In this document: piece by piece, positions 24,803 to 33,032 of the stretch | Numbering within the stretch: the first letter of the stretch is position 1 | Layout of the letters: the number at the start of each line of letters is the position of its first letter | Notes under the pieces: model-generated | The model's input: only the letters and a program-made list of their open reading frames with translations | Told to the model about the DNA's origin: nothing | Database searches by the model: none | Position numbers and translations under genes: made by a program | Source: Cellulomonas triticagri | Lineage (GTDB): Bacteria > Actinomycetota > Actinomycetes > Actinomycetales > Cellulomonadaceae | DNA length: 54,522 nt | Direction: 5' to 3' | NCBI RefSeq assembly: GCF_003696205.1 | Contig: NZ_RFFI01000009.1 | Coordinates: 1 to 54,522, forward strand

Positions 24803-26175
24803 CCGACGGTGCCGCTCCCGACCCCGACGCCGTCCCCGCTCCCGCCACCAGCACGGCGGGAGCGGGGCGAGCCGCCGTCGAGGCGGTGTGGCGGACCGAC
24901 GCCGCCCGGATCGTCGCCACGCTCGCCCGGTCCACCGGCGACCTGGCGCTCGCCGAGGACGTCGCCCAGGAGGCGCTGGCCGAGGCGCTGGTCGCCTGGC
25001 CGCGGGACGGCGTGCCCGCCCGACCCGCGGGGTGGTTGATCACCGCGGGTCGGCGCCGCGCCGTGGACGCCTACCGGCGGCGCGCGGCGCTGGACGAGCG
25101 GTACGCCGCGATCGGTCGCGCCCTCGACGCGAGCGGCGGGCTCGACGGGACCGCGGCGGGCGCCGACGGGCTCGCCGACCCCGACCGGGTGGACGACGAC
25201 GTCCTCGCGCTGATCTTCGTGGCGTGCCACCCCGTGCTGTCCCGCGAGGCGCAGGTGGCGCTGACCCTGCGCGTCGTCGGCGGGCTGACCAGCGACGAGA
25301 TCGCCCGGGCGCTGCTGGTGCCGACGGCGACCGTCCAGGCCCGGATCACCCGGGCCAAGCGGACGCTCGGGGCGGCGCGCGTGCCGTTCGCCGTCCCCAA
25401 CGGCCCCGAGCGGCGCGAGCGGCTGGGCAGCGTCCTCGCGGTGCTGTACCTGGTCTTCACCGAGGGCTCGTCGGCGACGTCGGGGGACGACCTCATCCGG
25501 CACGACCTCGCCCGCGAGGCGGTGCGCCTGGCGCGGGTGCTCGCCCGGCTGCAGCCCGACGAGCCCGAAGTCCTGGGGCTGCTCGCCCTGCTGGAGCTCA
25601 CGGCCGCGCGGTTCCCCGCCCGCACGGCGCCCGACGGGTCGGCCGTCCTGCTGGAGGACCAGGACCGGCGCCGCTGGGACCGCGCCGCGATCCGGCGGGG
25701 GCGCGCCGCCCTCGCCGCCGCCGGGCGCGTCGGCCGGGGGCTCGGCCCGTACGGGTTGCAGGCCGCGGTGGCCGAGCAGCACGCGCTCGCGAAGTCGGTC
25801 GCCGCGACCGACTGGGACCGCGTCGTGCTGCTCTACGAGGCCCTGGCGCGGATCGCCCCGTCACCGGTCGTGGACCTCAACCACGCGGTCGCCGTCGCGC
25901 ACACCCGCGGCCCCGGCACGGCGCTGGCGCTGGTCGACGCGCTCGCCACCGACAAGGCGCTCGCCGGGACGCACCTGCTCCCGGCCGTGCGGGGCGAGCT
26001 GCTGACCCGCCTGGGACGCGCGGACGAGGCCCGGGACGCGCTGGCGACGGCCGTCGCGCGCTGCCCCGGCGCGCGCGACCGCGAGACGCTGGCCCGCAAG
26101 CTCGCCGCGCTCGGCAAGTCCGGCAAGCCCGGCAAGCCCGACGAACCCAGCAGGCCCAGCAAGCCCAGCGGCTGA
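24775..26175 (+). CDS. ECF42-type RNA polymerase sigma factor with long C-terminal extension
   Basis: About 466 residues. Sigma region 2 (VWRTDAARIVATLARSTGDL, AEDVAQEALAEALVAWP, AGWLITAGRRRAVDAYRRR) and region 4 (VALTLRVVGGLTSDEIARAL, TVQARITRAKRTL) are followed by the roughly 200-residue helical, TPR-like extension typical of ECF42. That extension includes LGSVLAVLYLVFTEGS, RLARVLARLQPDEPEVLGLL, PYGLQAAVAEQHA and VDLNHAVAVAHTRG. ECF42 has no anti-sigma factor; the extension is thought to be regulatory. The start is uncertain: GTG 24775 has GGGAG upstream, but CTG 24799 sits in the TGA overlap where related genes would have ATG. The last 20 residues are a Lys/Ser-Pro-Gly low-complexity tail. 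Confidence 0.88.
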   Translation: MARAHRAALTDGAAPDPDAVPAPATSTAGAGRAAVEAVWRTDAARIVATLARSTGDLALAEDVAQEALAEALVAWPRDGVPARPAGWLITAGRRRAVDAYRRRAALDERYAAIGRALDASGGLDGTAAGADGLADPDRVDDDVLALIFVACHPVLSREAQVALTLRVVGGLTSDEIARALLVPTATVQARITRAKRTLGAARVPFAVPNGPERRERLGSVLAVLYLVFTEGSSATSGDDLIRHDLAREAVRLARVLARLQPDEPEVLGLLALLELTAARFPARTAPDGSAVLLEDQDRRRWDRAAIRRGRAALAAAGRVGRGLGPYGLQAAVAEQHALAKSVAATDWDRVVLLYEALARIAPSPVVDLNHAVAVAHTRGPGTALALVDALATDKALAGTHLLPAVRGELLTRLGRADEARDALATAVARCPGARDRETLARKLAALGKSGKPGKPDEPSRPSKPSG

Positions 26176-26239
26176 CCTGCGGATCCGGGTCGCCGGAACC
26201 TCCCACCCGCGGCGCGTCGCCCCGCTAGCGTGGACGGCG

Positions 26240-26971
26240 ATGTCCTCCGCCACCACCACCGACGTCATCGACCCGCCGCTCGACGGCGCCGTCGACCTCC
26301 CGCGCGAGGTCCTGCCCTCGGGCCGGTGGCACCTCCTCGTGCGGCTCGCCCTGCTCGTGCCGCTGCTGGTCGCCGTCGTGGGCGCCGCGCTCCAGCCCGT
26401 GCAGCGCAGCGTCGACGACCTGCTGAGCGCCCTGGCGGCGGTCGAGGTCGCCGCCGTGACCCTGGAGCGGCCGACGGCACCGGGGGAGGCCGGTACCTAC
26501 GCCGTGCGGTGGTCCGGCGACGGCCGGCCCGCGACGGGGACCTACACCGTCCGGTTCGCCGGTGACCAGGGCACGGACGACCCCGGCGAGGACGAGGGCC
26601 GGGACGTGCTCGCGGCCGCCGCGGCGTCGCCCCGGGACGTCGAGGTCGTCACGGTGGACCGGATGCCGCCCACCGGGCTGATGCTGCCGGGCTCGGTGAC
26701 CGTCGCCGCGCTGCCGGTCGCCGCGTGGGCGGTCGGGTTCGTGGTGGCGCTGGCCGCCGGGCCCGAGCCGCGGCTCGCGACGCGGTGGGCGTGGTTCTGG
26801 CTGTGGGGCGCCGCCTGGCCGGTCGCGCTGGCGTACCTGGTGCTGGAGCCGACGCCGCTGTGGTCGCGCCGGACCCTCGTCGCGCCCCGCAGCCGCCTCA
26901 CCGGTGGGTGGGCGTTCCTGCTCGGCCTGCTGCTCGGCCCGTTCGTGCTCGGACTGGTCACCGGCGCCTGA
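26240..26971 (+). CDS. Hypothetical membrane protein
   Basis: 243 residues, no family recognised. One segment near the N-terminus (LLVRLALLVPLLVAVVGAAL) precedes a roughly 100-residue extracytoplasmic beta-rich domain with VTLERPTAPGEAGTYAVRWS and RPATGTYTVRFAG. Three segments near the C-terminus follow (VTVAALPVAAWAVGFVVALA, RWAWFWLWGAAWPVALAYLV, WAFLLGLLLGPFVLGLVTG). A TAGCGT box at 26226-26231 lies eight bases before the ATG without a ribosome-binding site, indicating leaderless transcription. Confidence 0.75.
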   Translation: MSSATTTDVIDPPLDGAVDLPREVLPSGRWHLLVRLALLVPLLVAVVGAALQPVQRSVDDLLSALAAVEVAAVTLERPTAPGEAGTYAVRWSGDGRPATGTYTVRFAGDQGTDDPGEDEGRDVLAAAAASPRDVEVVTVDRMPPTGLMLPGSVTVAALPVAAWAVGFVVALAAGPEPRLATRWAWFWLWGAAWPVALAYLVLEPTPLWSRRTLVAPRSRLTGGWAFLLGLLLGPFVLGLVTGA

Positions 26972-26977
26972 GCCGGC

Positions 26978-27784
26978 TCACGCCCGTCCGGCCGCGATCG
27001 TGTCGAGGTCCCGCACGGCGTACCGGTGGTGCTCCCACTCCTCCTCCAGCACGGTGTGCAGGCAGGACAGCACCGTCTCCGGGTGCTCCGGCCCCCACGG
27101 GTTGCGGCGCACGCCGACCAGGTCGGCGTCGGTGAGCGACGCCAGATGCTCGTGCACCATCGCGACCCGCTCCGCGCGGACCGCCAGCACCTCCGCGTAC
27201 GTCGGCACGGATGCGCTGAACACCGCGAGGTCGTAGCCGTCGGTCGCGTACTCGGTGTTCGGCTGGCCGATGGGGTGGTACGGCTCGGGCACCTCCTGGA
27301 CCGCGCGGCGCAGCCAGGTGTCGGTCGCCATGACCAGGTGCCGCAGGGTCTGCGCGAACGTCCACTCGCCGGCCACCGACACGTCGACCGTCCCCGCGGG
27401 CATCGCGGCGACCCGCTCCAGCGTCGCCGCCCAGGTGGCTTCCACCGCCGCCCACGCCGCCCGCAGCCCGTCGGCGTCAGTCGCGCGTCGCAGCGCCCGG
27501 CCCGGGAACCGCCGGTCGAGCTCCGCCTCGACGTACGGGACGACGTCCACCCCGTTCACCAGGAACCGCCCCTCCGGCAGCCAGGGCGCGTCCAGGTCCG
27601 CGCCGTCCACGTCGACGCCGCGCAGCACCGCCCCGGCGAGGCTGCTCCGCACGAACCGCGCCCCCGACAGGTCCGCGTCCACGAACTCCCGTCGTCCTGC
27701 CTCGCCCGCCCCGTCCGTCCCGTCCATCCCGTCCGCCCCGCCCGTCCCGGTCACGTGCCCCCACCCCGTCCCGTCTCGCGCCAT
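26978..27784 (-). CDS. DinB-superfamily protein with pentapeptide-like N-terminus
   Basis: 268 residues. After a Gly/Asp-rich start (GADGMDGTDGAGEAG) there are about seven pentapeptide-style repeats (FVDADLSGARFVRSSLAGAV, then LRGVDVDGADL). The rest is a DinB four-helix domain: AAWAAVEATWAATLERVAAM, AGEWTFAQTLRHLVMATDTW and LEEEWEHHRYAVRDLDTI, with His residues positioned for metal binding (TLRHL, EEWEHHRY). DinB proteins of actinobacteria include mycothiol-dependent enzymes. The fusion to a short pentapeptide segment is seen in DinB relatives but its purpose is unknown. The N-terminal start is uncertain. Confidence 0.78.
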   Translation of the reverse strand: MARDGTGWGHVTGTGGADGMDGTDGAGEAGRREFVDADLSGARFVRSSLAGAVLRGVDVDGADLDAPWLPEGRFLVNGVDVVPYVEAELDRRFPGRALRRATDADGLRAAWAAVEATWAATLERVAAMPAGTVDVSVAGEWTFAQTLRHLVMATDTWLRRAVQEVPEPYHPIGQPNTEYATDGYDLAVFSASVPTYAEVLAVRAERVAMVHEHLASLTDADLVGVRRNPWGPEHPETVLSCLHTVLEEEWEHHRYAVRDLDTIAAGRA

Positions 27785-27931
27785 CGCGTGCCGCCTCGTC
27801 GTCGTGGACCCAGTCTCCACCCGGCCTCCTCCGGGCCCGCCCGGCGCGTCGCGAACCCGGGCGTCGCTCCGTCGGCGACCATGACGACCTGCCCGGCGCG
27901 CCCGACGCCGGCACGACCCGAGGGGGAGCCG

Positions 27932-29032
27932 GTGACGGACGAGCACCCGGACCCGCCGCCGACCGACGACCCGCGGTGGCGCGACGCGCTGCGGGCGGTC
28001 CTCGACGACCCGGCCCTGCACGCCCTGCACGCGCAGCCGGTGGTCGACCTCGCGGCCGGGACGGTCGCGGGCTACGAGCTGCTGTCGCGGTTCACCGGAC
28101 CGTGGCAGGCGTCGCCCGACCGGTGGTTCGCGGCGGCGGACCGGTGGGGCGCGAACGCCGCGCTCCAGGCGCGCGTGCTCGAGCGGGCCGTGGCCCGCCG
28201 CGCGGACCTGCCGCCGCACACGTTCCTCACCGTCAACGTCGACCCGCACCTGCTCGCGGACGACCGCGTCGCCGACGTCCTCGGGCAGCACGCGGACCTC
28301 TCCCGCCTGGTGCTGGAGCTCACCGAGCACAGCCGGGCCGACGACGACGGCCGTACCGTGCTCGACCGCGCCCGGGCGGCGGGCGCCCTCGTCGCCATGG
28401 ACGACGCGGGCACCGGCTACGCGGGACTCGAGCTGCTGCTCGCCCTGCGGCCCGACGTCGTCAAGCTCGACCGCGCGCTGATCAGCGGCCTCGACGCCGA
28501 CCCGGTGAAGCGCGCGCTGGTGCAGGTGCTCGGCGACCTCGTCGGGCGCATGGACGGCTGGATCCTCGCCGAGGGCATCGAGACCGCCGCCGAGCTCGAC
28601 GCGGTCGTCGCCCTCGGCGTGCCGCTCGGGCAGGGCTGGGCCCTCGGGCGGCCCGGGCCCGACCTGGTGACCGACCTCGTGCCCGGGCAGGCGGCGCACC
28701 TGCGGGCCACCGCCGCGCGGGTCTCGCTCACCGGAGCGGTCGCCAGCGTGGTGCGACCCGTGGCGGCGGGGGAGGACGGCGGGGTGCGCCTGGCGGCCAA
28801 CGGGCTGGTGCAGCAGGTCCGCACGCGCGCGGGCGACTGGGTCCCGGCGATGACCGTCGCGCCGAGCGCGTCCGTGGTCGAGGTCGCGCGACGGGCCATG
28901 CTGCGCCCCGATCAGCAGCGCTGGGACCCGCTGGTGTGCACCGACGCGAACGGTGCCGTGGTCGGCGTGGTGGACCTGGACCGGGTGATGCTGGCGCTCA
29001 GCGATGAAGGACCGGACGCGATCGTCCGATAG
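27932..29032 (+). CDS. EAL-domain c-di-GMP phosphodiesterase with C-terminal CBS-like domain
   Basis: 366 residues, cytosolic. The EAL domain hydrolyses c-di-GMP; the signature is ELL here (AGYELLSRF, Glu49). The remaining catalytic residues are recognisable: FLTVNVDPHLL (Asn), LVLELTEHSR (Glu), VAMDDAGTGYAGLELLLAL (Asp-Asp), DVVKLDRALI (Lys), LAEGIETAAEL (Glu) and GQGWALGRP (Gln). Activity is therefore likely despite the altered signature. The C-terminal 100 residues (VQQVRTRAGDWVPAMTVAPS, VVCTDANGAVVGVVDLDRVM-like) resemble a CBS module that may sense nucleotides. GTG 27932 follows GAGGGGGAG. Divergent from the DinB gene. Confidence 0.87.
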   Translation: MTDEHPDPPPTDDPRWRDALRAVLDDPALHALHAQPVVDLAAGTVAGYELLSRFTGPWQASPDRWFAAADRWGANAALQARVLERAVARRADLPPHTFLTVNVDPHLLADDRVADVLGQHADLSRLVLELTEHSRADDDGRTVLDRARAAGALVAMDDAGTGYAGLELLLALRPDVVKLDRALISGLDADPVKRALVQVLGDLVGRMDGWILAEGIETAAELDAVVALGVPLGQGWALGRPGPDLVTDLVPGQAAHLRATAARVSLTGAVASVVRPVAAGEDGGVRLAANGLVQQVRTRAGDWVPAMTVAPSASVVEVARRAMLRPDQQRWDPLVCTDANGAVVGVVDLDRVMLALSDEGPDAIVR

Positions 29033-29083
29033 AGGACACAGGTCGCCCTACCGGGCCGACCACCGACGAGGAGACGACACCCC

Positions 29084-29254
29084 ATGAAGGCATTCCGCTG
29101 CGGCGACGTGGTCCCGGGCTGCGCCCGTGCGTTCACCGGCACCGAGGACGACATCCTGGCGCAGGTCGCCGCGCACGCCACGCAGGACCACGGCCTCACC
29201 GAGGTGCCCGACGCGCTGGTCGCGCAGGTCCGCGCCGCGATGGTCCCCGCCTGA
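29084..29254 (+). CDS. DUF1059 family small protein
   Basis: 56 residues, MKAFRCGDVVPGCARAFTGT then EDDILAQVAAHATQDHGLTE. The C-G-D-x2-P-G-C opening and the A-x2-H-A-x2-x-H-G helix are the DUF1059 signature; two Cys and two His suggest a small metal site. Function unknown. GACGAGGAGACG precedes the ATG. It follows the EAL gene by 51 bases and may be co-transcribed. Confidence 0.85.
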   Translation: MKAFRCGDVVPGCARAFTGTEDDILAQVAAHATQDHGLTEVPDALVAQVRAAMVPA

Positions 29255-29272
29255 CGCCCCGACGCCCCTGAC

Positions 29273-29296
29273 CCGCTGACGGCCTGGCGTCAGCGG
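29273..29296. terminator. Bidirectional terminator hairpin
   Basis: CCGCTGACG pairs perfectly with CGTCAGCGG across a six-base loop (9-bp stem). It lies between the converging DUF1059 and SpoU methyltransferase genes and includes the stop codon of the latter (29290-29292). Confidence 0.7.
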
Positions 29297-30123
29297 CGCG
29301 CTGCCGCCAGCCGCTGCCGACGCGCCTCGTAGAGCACGACGCTCGCCGCGTTCGCGGCGTTCAGCGAGCTCGCCGACCCCGTCATGGGGATCCGCACCAT
29401 CACGTCCGCCGCCTCGCGCCACGCCGCGCTGAGCCCGCTCGTCTCGTTGCCGACCAGCAGCAGCGTCGGCGCGGTGAGGTCGGCGTCGAACACCTCCGCG
29501 TCGCCGTGCTCGTCGGTGCCGACGAGCTGCACCGGCACGCCGGCGGCACGGCGCGCCGCGATCCGGTCGAGGACCTCCGCGGGCGACGGGACCCGCACCG
29601 TCGGCACCGCGAACAGCGAACCCGTGCTCGCGCGCACGGCCGCGCTGTCGTACGGGTCGGCGGCGTGCCCCGAGACGACGACCCCGGACGCGCCGAACGC
29701 GTCCGCGGACCGGATGACCGACCCGAGATTGCCCGGGCTGGTCGGCCGGTCGAACAGCACCCCGAGGAAGTCCGCACCCACCTCGACCCGCGCGAGGTCG
29801 TCCTCCGGCATCCGCAGCACGGCCACCAGCTCCGGGGCGTCGTCGCCCTTCTCGCCGAGCTCGGCGATGAGGTCGCGCGACAGCGCGTAGCGCACGGTGT
29901 CCGTGGCACCGAGCACGTCCCGCGCCCAGGGCGAGAGGGTCCGGTCGCGGTCGAGCAGCAGCGCCTCGACCGTCCAGCCCTGCTCCAGCGCGACCGTGAT
30001 GGGCCGCACGCCCTGCACGACGAACTGCCGCAGCCGCTGCCGCTTGTTCCGGTTGGTCAGCAGCGCCTGCCACTGCTGGAAGCGCGCGTTGCGCGTCGTG
30101 ACCTGCTGCGCTGCCGTCGACAT
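29290..30123 (-). CDS. TrmH/SpoU-family RNA 2'-O-methyltransferase
   Basis: 277-residue SPOUT methyltransferase that methylates ribose 2'-OH in rRNA or tRNA using SAM. The N-terminal substrate-binding part contains LLTNRNKRQRLRQFVVQGVR, where related enzymes read FVVEG. The knotted catalytic domain carries motif 1 PTSPGNLGSVIRSADAFGAS, motif 2 LLVGNETSGLSAAW (where many homologues have GxExxGL) and motif 3 IPMTGSASSLNAANAASVVL with the conserved Ser-Leu-Asn. The target nucleotide cannot be told; thiostrepton-resistance-type and 23S G2251 enzymes share this layout. Confidence 0.88.
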   Translation of the reverse strand: MSTAAQQVTTRNARFQQWQALLTNRNKRQRLRQFVVQGVRPITVALEQGWTVEALLLDRDRTLSPWARDVLGATDTVRYALSRDLIAELGEKGDDAPELVAVLRMPEDDLARVEVGADFLGVLFDRPTSPGNLGSVIRSADAFGASGVVVSGHAADPYDSAAVRASTGSLFAVPTVRVPSPAEVLDRIAARRAAGVPVQLVGTDEHGDAEVFDADLTAPTLLLVGNETSGLSAAWREAADVMVRIPMTGSASSLNAANAASVVLYEARRQRLAAARR

Positions 30124-30166
30124 GCGGTCACCCTATGGCCACCGGCGCACCGGCTAGGCTCGCGCC

Positions 30167-30739
30167 GTGGACGCCACCACCGGGCTCGACCTCGAAGCGC
30201 TGCTCGCCGCGGCCACCGCCCAGGTGGTGACCGCCGTCCGTGCCGTGCGCACCGCGCACCCCGACGAGCACGTGTACGGCGCCGTCCCGCACGAGTTCTA
30301 CGGCGACGGCACCGCCATGGCCTGGCCGTGCGTGTCCGTCGGCACCGACGAGTCGCTGGCCGCGGTCGTGGCGCGCTACGCCGACGAGCTCGGCATGCCG
30401 GACCGCGAGGACGCGCTGCGCTGGTCGGGCGCGGACCTGCCGTACTTCACGGAGCCCGACGCCGCGCAGGACGCGCTCGCCGCGCGCTGCCAGGACGTCG
30501 CCGCGGCGGCGCAGGCGGTCGCCACGGAGGACTTCGTCGAGTGGGACCGGGTGTACGAGACGTACCTGCGGGTGTTCCCGCGCGCGGCCGCCGCGGCGCG
30601 GGAGGTGCTGGTCGCCGACGAGACCGTCGACGCCGACTTCGTGGCCGTCGCGTTCGACGAGGCCGCCGACCTGGTCCCGCTCAGCGTGACGCCCGAGCAG
30701 CTGCGGCAGCACTTCCCGGAGCTGGCCGCGGACACCTGA
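30167..30739 (+). CDS. DUF4303-like hypothetical protein
   Basis: 190 residues, acidic and soluble. The pattern LEALLAAATAQVVTAVRAVR, then HVYGAVPHEFYGDGTAMAWP, then ALRWSGADLPYFTEPDA resembles DUF4303, a family of unknown function often found with toxin-immunity or SMI1-type genes. TAGGCT at 30155-30160 lies six bases before the GTG, so it is probably leaderless. Assignment to DUF4303 is by eye only. Confidence 0.6.
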   Translation: MDATTGLDLEALLAAATAQVVTAVRAVRTAHPDEHVYGAVPHEFYGDGTAMAWPCVSVGTDESLAAVVARYADELGMPDREDALRWSGADLPYFTEPDAAQDALAARCQDVAAAAQAVATEDFVEWDRVYETYLRVFPRAAAAAREVLVADETVDADFVAVAFDEAADLVPLSVTPEQLRQHFPELAADT

Positions 30740-30812
30740 CGACCCCGGCGGCGGCCACTCCGATCGCCCCGGACCGCGCGCACCGGATCACCGTCACCCC
30801 CGAGGAGGACCG

Positions 30813-31547
30813 ATGACCGTCCCGCCCGACGCACCTGTGCCCGACCCGCCCGTGCCCGATCCGCCCGTGCCCGACCGGCCCGCGCTCGTCGAGGACCTGC
30901 TGCTCCTGCTGCTCGACCCCCGCTCCGGCACGTTCGCGGGGGAGGGCATGCCGCTGTTCCACGTCCTCGCCGGCGGGGTCCTGGTCGACCTCGCCGTCCA
31001 GGAGCGCCTGGTCATCGCCGACCGCAGCACCTGGCGCGGCCGCCTCGTCGAGGCCACCGGCGACGCCCCCGGCGACCCGCTGCTGCGTCCCGCCTGGGAC
31101 CGCGCCGCCCGCAGCCCCGTCGACGTGCAGGTCCTCATCGCCGAGATCGGCCCCGTCCTGCGCGCGCCCACCGTGGACCGGCTCGTGGTCCGCGGCGACC
31201 TGCGCACCGAACGTCGCCGGTTCCTCGGGCTGTTCCCCACCCAGGCCCTCGTGGACGGCGGCACCGGCCGCCGCGACACGCTCCTCGCCCCGGTCCGCGC
31301 CGCCCTCGTGGACGGCGCCGAGCCGGACGACCGCACCGCGGCGCTCGCCGCCCTGCTGTCCGCGAGCGGCAGCCTGCCCGCGCTGCACCGCGACATCCCG
31401 TGGTCCGGTGCCGTGCACGACCGGGGCAAGGCCCTGGAGGCCGCCGACTGGGGCGCCGCCGAGGCGGCCGAGGCGGTCCGCCGGACCATCGCGACGATCA
31501 CGGCGGCGAGCGTCGCGGTCGCCGCGAGCGCGACCACCGGGCGGTGA
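30813..31547 (+). CDS. GPP34 family (GOLPH3-like) phosphoprotein
   Basis: 244 residues. The GPP34 fold is recognisable from LVEDLLLLLLDPRSGTFAGE, LFHVLAGGVLVDLAVQERLV, RRFLGLFPTQALVDGGTGRR and ALAALLSASGSLPALHRDIP. The yeast and human homologues bind PI4P at the Golgi; the role of the many actinobacterial members is unknown. The N-terminus begins with an imperfect repeat, VPDPPVPDPPVPD. GAGGAGG lies before the ATG. Confidence 0.85.
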   Translation: MTVPPDAPVPDPPVPDPPVPDRPALVEDLLLLLLDPRSGTFAGEGMPLFHVLAGGVLVDLAVQERLVIADRSTWRGRLVEATGDAPGDPLLRPAWDRAARSPVDVQVLIAEIGPVLRAPTVDRLVVRGDLRTERRRFLGLFPTQALVDGGTGRRDTLLAPVRAALVDGAEPDDRTAALAALLSASGSLPALHRDIPWSGAVHDRGKALEAADWGAAEAAEAVRRTIATITAASVAVAASATTGR

Positions 31548-31633
31548 CGCGGCCGGTCGCCAGGTCGCGGCGAGGTCGGGCGGCTCCCGTACGCTCGGCG
31601 CAACGCCCGCCGCACACTCCTCGAGGAACCCCG

Positions 31634-32047
31634 ATGTCCACCCCCTCCGCCCTGTTCGTCTGCGTGCAGAACGCCGGGCGCTCCCAGATGGCCGCGGGCT
31701 TCCTGCGGGCCCTGTCCGGCGGCGCCGTCGAGGTCCGGTCCGCCGGTTCGCTCCCTGCGGACCAGATCAACCCGGTCGCCGTCGACGCGATGCTGGAGGT
31801 CGGCATCGACATCCGCGCGGAGCGCCCGAAGGTCCTCACCACCGACGCCGTCCAGGCGTCCGACGTCGTCATCACGATGGGCTGCGGTGACGTCTGCCCG
31901 GTGTTCCCCGGCAAGCGGTACGAGGACTGGGCGCTGGCCGACCCCGCCGGGCAGGGGATCGAGGCGGTCCGGCCGATCCGCGACGAGATCCGCGGGCGGG
32001 TCGTGGCCCTGCTCGCCGACCTCGGGGTCGAGCCGGTCGGTCGCTGA
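31634..32047 (+). CDS. arsC: Arsenate reductase / low-molecular-weight phosphatase fold
   Basis: 137 residues of the LMW-PTP-like ArsC family. The P-loop is CVQNAGRSQ (Cys10 to Arg16, CX5R). MGCGDVCPVFPGKRYEDWALADPAG carries Cys84 and Cys88 and the DPAG acid loop, as in actinobacterial ArsC proteins that use either an internal disulphide with thioredoxin or mycothiol/mycoredoxin. It should reduce arsenate to arsenite in the cytosol. No arsenite exporter or ArsR is adjacent, so a resistance role depends on genes elsewhere. Ribosome-binding site GAGGAA. Confidence 0.88.
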   Translation: MSTPSALFVCVQNAGRSQMAAGFLRALSGGAVEVRSAGSLPADQINPVAVDAMLEVGIDIRAERPKVLTTDAVQASDVVITMGCGDVCPVFPGKRYEDWALADPAGQGIEAVRPIRDEIRGRVVALLADLGVEPVGR

Positions 32048-32092
32048 CCCGTTCCCACCGCGCGCCCGACCCGCCCCTGGCAGACTCGCGTG

Positions 32093-32305
32093 ATGGCTGA
32101 GGAGCAGACGTCCAGGCGGCCCGGCAGCACCACGCAGATCGTCGCGGGGGCGGTCGTCGCCCTGTGCGGCCTCTACCTGTGCGTGTCGGCGGCGCTCGAC
32201 GAGCGCGTGTTCAGCGCGGTGGTCGCGGCGGCGCAGTTCGCCGTGGGCGCGTACCTCGCGTCGTGGAACCTGCGCGAGCGCCGTCGTCGGGGTCCGGCGA
32301 GGTAG
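32093..32305 (+). CDS. Small two-segment membrane protein
   Basis: 70 residues, no family recognised. Two hydrophobic stretches (TTQIVAGAVVALCGLYLCV, FSAVVAAAQFAVGAYLASW) flank a short loop, and the C-terminus is Arg-rich and cytosolic. CAGACT at 32081-32086 lies six bases before the ATG, consistent with a leaderless message. The GTG three bases upstream is less likely. Confidence 0.65.
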   Translation: MAEEQTSRRPGSTTQIVAGAVVALCGLYLCVSAALDERVFSAVVAAAQFAVGAYLASWNLRERRRRGPAR

Positions 32306-32315
32306 CGTGCCCGGC

Positions 32316-32594
32316 GTGGACGACCGGCTCGCGCTGCACAAGGCCCTCATGCTGGCGGACCGCGGGGACCCCGCCGGCGCGGAGCGGACCCTGCGGGCGC
32401 TGCTCGACGGTGCGCCCGCGGGCACGGTGCGGGTGCAGGCGCTGGTGGTGCTCGGCGACCTGCTCGCCGAGCACGACGCGGCCGCGGCGCGGGAGGTGCT
32501 GACCGAGGCCCTCGCCGCGGACCTCCCCGACGCGGACGACGTGCTCGACGACGAGCGGGCCCGCGCCCGGGAGCTGCTCGACCTGCTCGGTTAG
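32316..32594 (+). CDS. Small TPR-like helical protein
   Basis: 92 residues: LHKALMLADRGDPAGAERTL, TVRVQALVVLGDLLAEHDAA, AAREVLTEALAADLPDADDV. Paired helices of about 34 residues with the small/large pattern of tetratricopeptide repeats suggest a protein-binding adaptor. GTG 32316 is preferred over GTG 32307 because TAGCGT at 32303-32308 would be its -10 box, seven bases upstream, and overlaps the other candidate. Its last four bases overlap the convergent SMI1 gene. Confidence 0.6.
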   Translation: MDDRLALHKALMLADRGDPAGAERTLRALLDGAPAGTVRVQALVVLGDLLAEHDAAAAREVLTEALAADLPDADDVLDDERARARELLDLLG

Positions 32595-32989
32595 CGCGCG
32601 TCGGGCGGCAGCAACGCCGCCAGGGGGTGGTCCAGCGCGACCGCCGCCCCCTCCTGGTGCAGCCACAGCACCGGCCGGTCGTCCGCCCCGGCCCCCGGCG
32701 CGAGGAACGTGTTGCCGCCCGCGTCGTAGGCGAACGGGATCAGCCCCGCGAGGTCGGGATCGGCGTCAACCAGATCAGCGTGCAGCGCAACCACGCAGGT
32801 AGGGCCCTCGCCGAGCGGGACGTAGCCGTGCACCCCGAGCGGATGCGGCTCGTCATCCTCGGGCCACCCGCCGTTGTGCCGGGCCCAGAACTCGCGCAGC
32901 GGTGCGGGCAGCACGGTGCCGATCGCGCGCTCCGTCGCGGCCAGCAGCGCCGCGTCGACCGGGGCGCCCTCCTCGTGCCAGTCGTCCAC
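32591..32989 (-). CDS. SMI1/KNR4 family protein
   Basis: 132 residues. The signature LLAATERAIGTVLPAPLREF, WARHNGGWPEDDE and GYVPLGEGP, LIPFAYDAGGNTFLAP fits the SUKH/SMI1-KNR4 fold, in which DWxxF-type helices precede an NGG(W) motif. Family members are often immunity proteins of contact-dependent toxins, but housekeeping members occur. No toxin gene is adjacent. The start at GTG 32989 gives the normal domain length; an upstream extension would overlap arr. Confidence 0.78.
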   Translation of the reverse strand: MDDWHEEGAPVDAALLAATERAIGTVLPAPLREFWARHNGGWPEDDEPHPLGVHGYVPLGEGPTCVVALHADLVDADPDLAGLIPFAYDAGGNTFLAPGAGADDRPVLWLHQEGAAVALDHPLAALLPPDAR

Positions 32990-33032
32990 GGCGTCATGGT
33001 GCCACGGAGCCCCGCCGCCTACCCTGAGGGAC

